Shown in pieces: positions 58,323 through 64,000 of a DNA stretch of 64,000 nucleotides. Within the stretch, counting starts at the first letter, position 1, and every line of letters starts with the position of its first letter. The stretch spans positions 1-64,000 of the forward strand of contig NZ_RKMB01000022.1 in the NCBI RefSeq assembly GCF_003797765.1, read 5' to 3'. The DNA is from Ramlibacter sp. WS9. Lineage in GTDB: Bacteria; Pseudomonadota; Gammaproteobacteria; Burkholderiales; Burkholderiaceae_C. The translations under genes were made by a program, and so were the position numbers. Under the pieces are notes generated by a model. The model worked only from the letters and a program-made list of their open reading frames with translations. It had not been told where the DNA came from and searched no databases.

Positions 58323-60295
58323 TTTTTCTGCGTAACCTGATCCTTCGCCGCAGCGCGAAGGTGCTGCTGGACAACGTGTCCGTGACGATCAACCCCGGCG
58401 AAAAAGTCGGCCTGGTGGGGCGCAACGGCGCCGGCAAATCGACCTTGTTCGGCCTTCTCAACGGCACGTTGCACGAGGACAGCGGCGACTTCTCCATGCC
58501 CGCGCAATGGCGTCTGGGCCAGGTCGCGCAGAACATGCCTGAGACCGAAGAGTCGGCTACCGACTTCGTGCTGGGCGGCGACACACGCCTGATGGAACTG
58601 CGAGAGGCGCTCTCACGCGCCGAAACGGCGCATGACCAGGACATGGACAACCACGACCTGGGGATGGAGATCGCGCACCTGCACTCCGATCTCGCGGACG
58701 CGGGCGAGCACGACGCCGTGCCGCGCGCGCAGGCGCTGATCCTGGGCCTGGGTTTCAAAACGCACGAGCTGGAACATCCCGTCAACAGCTTCTCCGGGGG
58801 ATGGCGCATGCGCCTGCAATTGGCGCGCGCGCTGATGTGCCCGTCGGACCTGCTGCTGCTGGACGAACCCACCAACCACTTGGACCTCGATGCATTGGTG
58901 TGGCTGGAAGCGTGGCTCAAGCGCTATGCCGGCACGATGATCGTCATCAGCCATGACCGCGAATTTCTCGATGCCGTGACCGACGTCACGCTGCACATCG
59001 AGCGCCAACAGCTCACGCGCTACGGCGGCAACTACAGCGCCTTCGAAACCCTGCGTTCGCAGCAGCTCGAACTGCAGCAGTCTGCGTTCTCGAAGCAGAA
59101 GGAAAAGATCGCTCACCTGCAGAAGTTCATCGACCGCTTCAAGGCGAAGGCGTCCAAGGCCAAGCAGGCCCAGAGCCGGGTCAAGGCTCTGGAGCGCATG
59201 GAGAAGATCGCGCCGGTGCTGGCCGACGCCGAGTTCACGTTCGAGTTCAAGGAGCCGGCCAACCTGCCGAACCCGATGCTCGCGATCACCGACGGCCAGT
59301 TCGGCTACGTGGTGGACGACGAGCCCAAGCTGATCGTCGGCGGCGTCAGCAAGTCCGTGATGGCCGGCCAGCGCATCGGCATCCTGGGCGCCAACGGCCA
59401 GGGCAAGTCGACGCTGGTGAAGTCCATCGCGCGCGACCTGCCCGCGCTGGGCGGCACCATCACCGAAGGCAAGGGCCTGAATATTGGCTACTTCGCGCAA
59501 CAGGAGCTGGACGTGCTGCGGCCCGGCGACACGCCCCTGGAACACATGTTCCGCCTGGCGCGTGAGCTCGGCCCCAACTCGGGCGAATCGGGCCGCGAGC
59601 AGGACCTGCGCAACTTCCTCGGCACCTTCAACTTCACGGGCGACATGGTCAAGCAGACCGTGGGCACGATGAGCGGCGGCGAGAAAGCGCGGTTGGTGCT
59701 GGCCATGATGGTTTGGCAGCGCCCCAACCTGCTGCTGCTGGACGAGCCGACCAACCACCTGGACCTGGCGACGCGCGAGGCGTTGTCGATGGCGCTCAAC
59801 GAGTTCGAAGGCACGGTGATGCTGGTGAGCCACGACCGAGCCTTGCTGCGCGCCGTGTGCGACGAGTTCTGGCTGGTGGGCCGCGGCAAGGTGTCGCCGT
59901 TCGACGGCGACCTGGACGACTACCAGAAATATCTGCTGGACGAAGCCAAGCGCCTGCGCGAAGTGGCCAAGCAGGAAGCGATCGCCGCGGCACCCCCGCC
60001 CGCTGCGCCCGTGCAAGACACCCGCAAGCAGGATGCGCAGCTGCGGCAGCAGCAGAGTGCGCGCACCAAGCCGCTCAAGCGCGAACTGGAGCAGGCCGAA
60101 AAGAAGATGGCCGACCTCAACGCCGAGAAGGCCGGCCTGGAGGCGCGCATGGCAACTGCCCTGCCCCCGGCCGAGATCGCCCGCGCGGGCAAGCGCATGA
60201 AGGAGCTGAGCGACGAACTCCACGCGCTCGAGGAGCGTTGGCTGGCCGTATCGCAACAGATCGAAGCGATGCAGGCAGGCGCCGTTACCTCTTGA
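58319..60295 (+). CDS. ABC-F family ATPase (YheS/Uup-like)
   Basis: A 658-residue soluble protein with two ABC domains and no membrane part. Walker A motifs are GRNGAGKST (34-42) and GANGQGKST in the second half. Signatures are NSFSGGWRMR and GTMSGGEKAR, with two LLLLDEPTNHLDL Walker B regions. A charged linker lies between, and a C-terminal coiled coil (about 595-650) ends the protein. ABC-F proteins act on the ribosome. YheS-like length favours that subgroup over Uup. The GTG start overlaps the preceding TGA. Its 3' end overlaps the convergent methyltransferase gene by 11 bp. Confidence 0.93.
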   Translation: MIFLRNLILRRSAKVLLDNVSVTINPGEKVGLVGRNGAGKSTLFGLLNGTLHEDSGDFSMPAQWRLGQVAQNMPETEESATDFVLGGDTRLMELREALSRAETAHDQDMDNHDLGMEIAHLHSDLADAGEHDAVPRAQALILGLGFKTHELEHPVNSFSGGWRMRLQLARALMCPSDLLLLDEPTNHLDLDALVWLEAWLKRYAGTMIVISHDREFLDAVTDVTLHIERQQLTRYGGNYSAFETLRSQQLELQQSAFSKQKEKIAHLQKFIDRFKAKASKAKQAQSRVKALERMEKIAPVLADAEFTFEFKEPANLPNPMLAITDGQFGYVVDDEPKLIVGGVSKSVMAGQRIGILGANGQGKSTLVKSIARDLPALGGTITEGKGLNIGYFAQQELDVLRPGDTPLEHMFRLARELGPNSGESGREQDLRNFLGTFNFTGDMVKQTVGTMSGGEKARLVLAMMVWQRPNLLLLDEPTNHLDLATREALSMALNEFEGTVMLVSHDRALLRAVCDEFWLVGRGKVSPFDGDLDDYQKYLLDEAKRLREVAKQEAIAAAPPPAAPVQDTRKQDAQLRQQQSARTKPLKRELEQAEKKMADLNAEKAGLEARMATALPPAEIARAGKRMKELSDELHALEERWLAVSQQIEAMQAGAVTS

Positions 60296-61103
60296 GAACC
60301 AGACCCTGGCCGGTAGGCAGCGGAAACACTCGATAGCCGCGTTTGTCAAGCCAGGCGTCCTCAGCGACCTTCTGGACCCGGTAGACTCCCGACCACTCGT
60401 AGTCGTCAAGGATCACGATGCCACCTGGAACGACACGGTCGAACAGCATCTCCAACACGGCGATCTCCGCCTCGGCGCTGTTCAAGTCGATGTGCAGGTA
60501 CGAGATCGCAGGCGGTAACCCTTGGGTGAAGCTTTCCGGAATCAAGCCTTTGATGAGCCTGACCTGCGGATAACCGTCGAACCGCGAGATAACCTCCTCG
60601 TACAAACCTGCCTCCTGGCCGGGGAAGGCATGGCCAGGTACCGGGTTGTAGTCGAACGTGTCGTAGCCGAAAAAACGCTTTGGGAAGGCTCTGCCACCAA
60701 GATAGTCCATCACGGTCTTGATGCCCGTGCCGCGATAGACACCGCACTCCACGAAGTCGCCATTCAGATGGACACAGTGATAACCCGCGCACGCGAGCAC
60801 GTACCTGCGCCACAAGATGGTGTGATCGGCGTCGTTCTGCAAATTGGCCTTCCAAGCCTCGCAGAACGGGCCATCCCCGAGTGCGGAATTGTTGCGGCCC
60901 CACGTGATCAGGTTGTCCCCGGAATACACGCCGGGCGGCATGAGCGTCAGCAACTCCTGCAACAGTTCCGTGAAGCGTTTGGGGTCGGCAAGTCCCCAAT
61001 TCAACGGGGAGACAAAGTTTTCGGGGTGGGCGGAAGGTGCGGATCGCTCTGGCAACACCAGCTCACGCCGGACGCCCAGGAACCTTGCAAGCAGTTCTTT
61101 CAA
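60285..61103 (-). CDS. TylF/MycF-like O-methyltransferase domain protein
   Basis: A 272-residue cytoplasmic methyltransferase-like protein. FVECGVYRGTGIKTVMDYL (SAM site), RFFGYDTFDYNPVPGH, and YLHIDLNSAEAEIAVLEML with GGIVILDDYEW are typical of the TylF/MycF family. Such enzymes often methylate sugars or glycans. It is convergent with the ABC-F gene and lies 81 bp downstream of mshN, where mshE stands in Vibrio-type MSHA loci. The reading frame is intact, but a link to pilus glycan modification is only a guess. Confidence 0.82.
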   Translation of the reverse strand: MKELLARFLGVRRELVLPERSAPSAHPENFVSPLNWGLADPKRFTELLQELLTLMPPGVYSGDNLITWGRNNSALGDGPFCEAWKANLQNDADHTILWRRYVLACAGYHCVHLNGDFVECGVYRGTGIKTVMDYLGGRAFPKRFFGYDTFDYNPVPGHAFPGQEAGLYEEVISRFDGYPQVRLIKGLIPESFTQGLPPAISYLHIDLNSAEAEIAVLEMLFDRVVPGGIVILDDYEWSGVYRVQKVAEDAWLDKRGYRVFPLPTGQGLVLKR

Positions 61104-61184
61104 TCAAATTCCCTCTGCACCCGCGTCTGAAGGAGTGCTTGAGACATTGTGCCATCGCGACCGTCCGATCCAGTGAAACCCAGC

Positions 61185-62438
61185 TTAGCGCTTCAGCTGA
61201 CTCAGCCGCTGGTCCACAAAGGCAATGAACGCGGGCGGCAGCTGCCCGCCGTCTTTGGCGCGCTGGAAAGCTTCGGCAGCGTCCTGTCCCTTGCCGATGG
61301 CCTGCAGGGAAATGCCGATGCCGACCAGCCAGTTGGGCATGCCCGGCTCGATGCGCAGCGCCGCGAGGTAATGCTTCACCGCCTCGTCGTGGCGCCCTGC
61401 CCGCTGCAGCAAGGCGGCGTAGAAGGCGTGATAGGCGCCGTCTTCGGACGCAGACGGCAATCCCTGCTCCAGCGTGGCGGTCGCGCCATTCGCATCGGCG
61501 TTCTCCAACTGCAGGCGCGCGAGATTCATCCACAAGCCGCTGTGGTCGGGCGACAGCTTCACGCCTTCGCGCAGCAGCGCCGAAGCTTCGCTGAGGTTGC
61601 TGGCCTCTACATGCAGGCCCACGAGGAGTTGGCGCGCGGGCGCATTGCGGGGCGAGGCCACGAGCGATTCGGCCAGCGCTGCGCGGGCTTCCTTGCTGCG
61701 GCCCTGCTGCGACAGCACGACGGCCCGCTTGTACATGTTGTCGGACAGCTGCTGGGGACTCACCGTCTTCTGCGACTGCGCTTCTGCGGCACTGACTTTG
61801 ACTGCCGGTTTGTCCATCGGCTTTTCGGCGGGCGCATCGGCGGGAAGAGGCTCCGCAACCGCGACGGCCCTCTTGGTGACGCCCGCCATTGCCACGACCT
61901 TGATGCCCTCTTGCACCGGGCGCACGGCAACCACCGGGCGCTCGGCCTGCTCGACCTTCGGCGCCTGTAGCCTGGGCGAGGCTGCAGCGACAACCTTGGC
62001 AGGCTCCGGTGGTACAGCTCGCGCGATGACTGGTGCGACGGCCGGCGCGGGAGCGGGTGCAACAACTGCAGCCACAACGGGCGCGGCGACTGGAGCGGCA
62101 GCCACGGCCATGGGTACCGCTACAGGTACAGGCGCAGCGACCGGCACTGGCGCAGCCATTGCCACAGGCGCCGCCGCAACCACGGTCGGCACCGGCTTCG
62201 CCGCAGGTTGCGGCGCCGGAACAGCTGCGACGACGGGTCGTTTGGATTCCGACGGCATCATCAGCATCCAGAGGCCGGCGGCGGCGACCACCGGCAGGAT
62301 CAACGCAACAGGAATCAGCCATCGGGCCCGGTTAGGCAGCGGCATCACGGACCGGATCTCGGTCGACATCGGTTCGTTGCCGGCACCCTGGCCCTGGCGC
62401 TGTTCGAGGTCTTGCAGCAATTTGTTGATCAAGCTCAT
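61185..62438 (-). CDS. mshN: MSHA pilus biogenesis protein MshN (TPR protein)
   Basis: A 417-residue protein with a short cytoplasmic start (MSLINKLLQDLEQR, the MshN opening), one membrane helix (about residues 39-61), a long Ala/Pro/Val linker (about 65-160) and C-terminal TPR repeats (about 230-415). It is thought to help assemble the MSHA secretion apparatus. The ATG at 62438 overlaps the mshM stop by four bases; the earlier Met at 62450 would overlap more and lacks family support. Confidence 0.85.
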   Translation of the reverse strand: MSLINKLLQDLEQRQGQGAGNEPMSTEIRSVMPLPNRARWLIPVALILPVVAAAGLWMLMMPSESKRPVVAAVPAPQPAAKPVPTVVAAAPVAMAAPVPVAAPVPVAVPMAVAAAPVAAPVVAAVVAPAPAPAVAPVIARAVPPEPAKVVAAASPRLQAPKVEQAERPVVAVRPVQEGIKVVAMAGVTKRAVAVAEPLPADAPAEKPMDKPAVKVSAAEAQSQKTVSPQQLSDNMYKRAVVLSQQGRSKEARAALAESLVASPRNAPARQLLVGLHVEASNLSEASALLREGVKLSPDHSGLWMNLARLQLENADANGATATLEQGLPSASEDGAYHAFYAALLQRAGRHDEAVKHYLAALRIEPGMPNWLVGIGISLQAIGKGQDAAEAFQRAKDGGQLPPAFIAFVDQRLSQLKR

Positions 62439-63337
62439 AGCGATACCCATCCAAGAGTGGCAAGGCAGCTGCCCAGAAGCAGGACGAGAAGCACGCCGCG
62501 CATGCCCGAGGTGCCGTTCCCCTCGAGCGACGCCGTGTCGTTGGTGGCCGCCAGTACGTCGAAGAACCCGACGCGGCGCTTGCCTTTGCCGTACGCGCTG
62601 AGCAGCGACTTGTGCGCGACGATGTTGACCAGGCGAGGAATGCGCCGCGTGCGGCGCTCCAGCAGCCAGGTCGCCGAGCTGTCGAACAGCCGGCCGCCCT
62701 TGAAGCCCGCCACCACCAGCCGGTGGTGCAGGTAGTAGTCCAGCTCGGACCCGGTCAGCGGCGCCAGGTGGTAGTCGAAGGTGATGCGCTGCTTCAATTG
62801 CCGGATCGACGGGTGGTTGAGTTTGTCTTCCAGTTCGGGCTGGCCGAAGATGATCACCTGCAGCAGCTTGCGCTTCTCTGTCTCCAGGTTCGTCAGCAGG
62901 CGCAACGCTTCCAGTGTCTCAATGGGCATTGCCTGCGCTTCGTCCAGGCAGATCACCACGCGCTTGCCCTGCCCTGTCAGTTCCACGAGGCGCAGCGTCA
63001 GGCGCCGCAGCAGGTGGTGCTGGTTGAAGTTGGCGCCCGGCTCCAGCTCGATCCCGAGCTCCGAGGCCAACTCCATGAAAAGCGAGATGGGCTCGAGGTA
63101 CGGGTTCGGAATGTACGCAACGCAAAAGTCCCTGCCGAGGCTGGACATGAGCTTGCGGCAAAGCAGCGTCTTGCCGGTGCCCACCTCGCCCGTGATCTTG
63201 ATGAAGCCCTCGCCCATGCGTGCGGCCACCAGCAGCGTGTTCAGCGCCTCCTGCGATCCCGCGGACGAGAAAAAGAAGCTCGTGTCCGGCGTGATGCTGA
63301 ACGGGAACTCGCGCAGGCCGAAGTGGCGGAGGTACAT
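62435..63337 (-). CDS. mshM: MSHA biogenesis ATPase MshM (GspA/ExeA-like)
   Basis: A 300-residue AAA protein. It begins with the ExeA-type signature YLRHFGLREFPFSITPDTSFFF, has Walker A GEVGTGKT (50-57) and Walker B VVICLDEAQAMP, and ends in a C-terminal membrane helix (about 280-298). ExeA-like ATPases help insert secretins through peptidoglycan. It lies four bases after the secretin gene and overlaps mshN. Confidence 0.9.
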   Translation of the reverse strand: MYLRHFGLREFPFSITPDTSFFFSSAGSQEALNTLLVAARMGEGFIKITGEVGTGKTLLCRKLMSSLGRDFCVAYIPNPYLEPISLFMELASELGIELEPGANFNQHHLLRRLTLRLVELTGQGKRVVICLDEAQAMPIETLEALRLLTNLETEKRKLLQVIIFGQPELEDKLNHPSIRQLKQRITFDYHLAPLTGSELDYYLHHRLVVAGFKGGRLFDSSATWLLERRTRRIPRLVNIVAHKSLLSAYGKGKRRVGFFDVLAATNDTASLEGNGTSGMRGVLLVLLLGSCLATLGWVSL

Positions 63338-63341
63338 GGCA

Positions 63342-64000
63342 CTACTGGACCAGGCGCGTGGTCGGCGCGACGTTCATGCGTTCGATACGGCTCTGTGCGG
63401 CATTGATGTCCGTCGTCCAGGTTTCGTCGCCCTTGACGACGGTGGGCTTCAGCAGGATGACCAATTCGCGCTTGACGGTTTGCCGGTTGCTCTTGCCGAA
63501 CAGCGCACCAACCACCGGCACATCCCCCGCCAACGGCACCTTGTCACGGCTGTCAGAGCTGCTTTCAGTCATCAACCCGCCAATCACGATGACCTGCCCG
63601 TCCCTCGACTTCACCACGCTGTCGGTCTCGTTGATGCTGTTCACGGCGAACGGCACGCGCGCGCCGCCCCCGGACGGCGACGCGATCTTTTCCTTCTCGG
63701 TGATCGAATTCACCATCGAATGAACGTGGAGCGTGATGTTGTCGTTGTCGTCGATCTGCGGCGTCACGTCGAGCGCGATTCCGGAGAAAAACGGCTGGTA
63801 GTTGATCGTGGGTGGCGTCGAGATGTTCGAATTGTTGTTCTGGCTGGTGGTCCCGGCCGTTATGTTGGTCACGAACGGCTCTTCGCTACCCACCTTCAGA
63901 ACCGCCTTCTGATTGTTCAATGTTGCGATACGAGGGCTGGACAGCACCTGCACGCGGCCTTGCGATTCCAGGAAGTTAATGAGCGCCGAAAAATTGCTGA
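63342..64000 (-). CDS. mshL: MSHA secretin MshL, C-terminal part (runs off right edge)
   Basis: About 219 C-terminal residues of a type II/IV secretin. Characteristic secretin-core blocks are QVLSSPRIATLNNQKAVLKVG, IALDVTPQIDDNDNITLHVH, GQVIVIGGLMTE and VPVVGALFGKS followed by KRELVILLKPTVV. It forms the outer-membrane pore of the MSHA pilus. The frame continues past the window end (it reads SNFSALINFLESQGRV before the VLSSP block). mshL, mshM, mshN follow the same order as in Vibrio. Confidence 0.92.
   Translation of the reverse strand, partial: SNFSALINFLESQGRVQVLSSPRIATLNNQKAVLKVGSEEPFVTNITAGTTSQNNNSNISTPPTINYQPFFSGIALDVTPQIDDNDNITLHVHSMVNSITEKEKIASPSGGGARVPFAVNSINETDSVVKSRDGQVIVIGGLMTESSSDSRDKVPLAGDVPVVGALFGKSNRQTVKRELVILLKPTVVKGDETWTTDINAAQSRIERMNVAPTTRLVQ

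Noticed and set aside
60285..61103. Natural-product gene cluster around the TylF-like methyltransferase
   Set aside because: No other biosynthetic genes are adjacent; neighbours are an ABC-F ATPase and MSHA pilus genes.
1..64000. CRISPR array, prophage, insertion sequence, tRNA or rRNA genes
   Set aside because: I saw no regularly spaced direct repeats, no transposase, integrase or phage-type proteins, and no tRNA- or rRNA-like stretches; almost all space is filled by housekeeping genes.

Overview
The window looks like chromosome from a high-GC betaproteobacterium of the Burkholderiales, most likely a Comamonadaceae member of the Ramlibacter/Variovorax type. The pointers are dense GC-rich genes with ATGA/GTGA overlaps, the smc-zipA-ligA string, the dapC-dapD-pilU-dapE-prmB run, MSHA pilus genes and many REP-like palindromes between genes. 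The genus is inferred from protein character, since no rRNA, tRNA, integrase, transposase or CRISPR array is present.

Layout. Positions 1-9700 (minus) hold a fatty-acid/acyl-CoA degradation operon: a fadB-like bifunctional enzyme, an M20 peptidase, a thiolase, an acyl-CoA dehydrogenase, a small membrane protein, an SDR, a thioesterase, an alkenal/quinone reductase and the start of an AidB-like dehydrogenase. A sigma70-like promoter with an overlapping palindrome precedes it. Positions 9996-13182 (plus) pair a LuxI/FeeM-fold acyltransferase with a CqsS/LqsS-like hybrid histidine kinase, a candidate signalling system. Positions 13189-20016 (minus) carry a complete branched-chain amino-acid-type ABC importer (livFGMH plus binding protein, with an attenuator-like hairpin) and an acyl-CoA ligase. 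Positions 20145-24453 (plus) carry a Crp-family regulator, selO, msrB, yciB, bolA and a periplasmic PPIase. Positions 24662-33406 carry a membrane protein, an L7/L12-like protein, purL, map and glnD.

Positions 33407-37739 are the most unusual part. An AT-richer 355-bp leader with a well-formed promoter drives a five-gene operon: PhnD-like binding protein, monohaem protein, second PhnD-like protein, cytochrome c', cytochrome b561. No ABC permease or ATPase is present. A third close PhnD paralogue lies at 39427-40251. I read this as a periplasmic ligand-binding and electron-transfer module of unknown substrate.

The right third holds ligA-zipA-smc (cell division and chromosome upkeep), a three-gene two-component cluster, a lipoprotein, lysine/diaminopimelate genes interleaved with pilU, prmB, a Cys/Met-type PLP enzyme, an ABC-F ATPase, a TylF-type methyltransferase, and mshN-mshM-mshL running off the right edge.

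A recurrent theme is REP-like palindromes at gene ends. Several appear to add C-terminal residues, ribosome-binding sequence or start codons to neighbouring genes (6085-6124, 30733-30791, 56995-57031, 58286-58306), and one lies inside a reading frame at the left edge.
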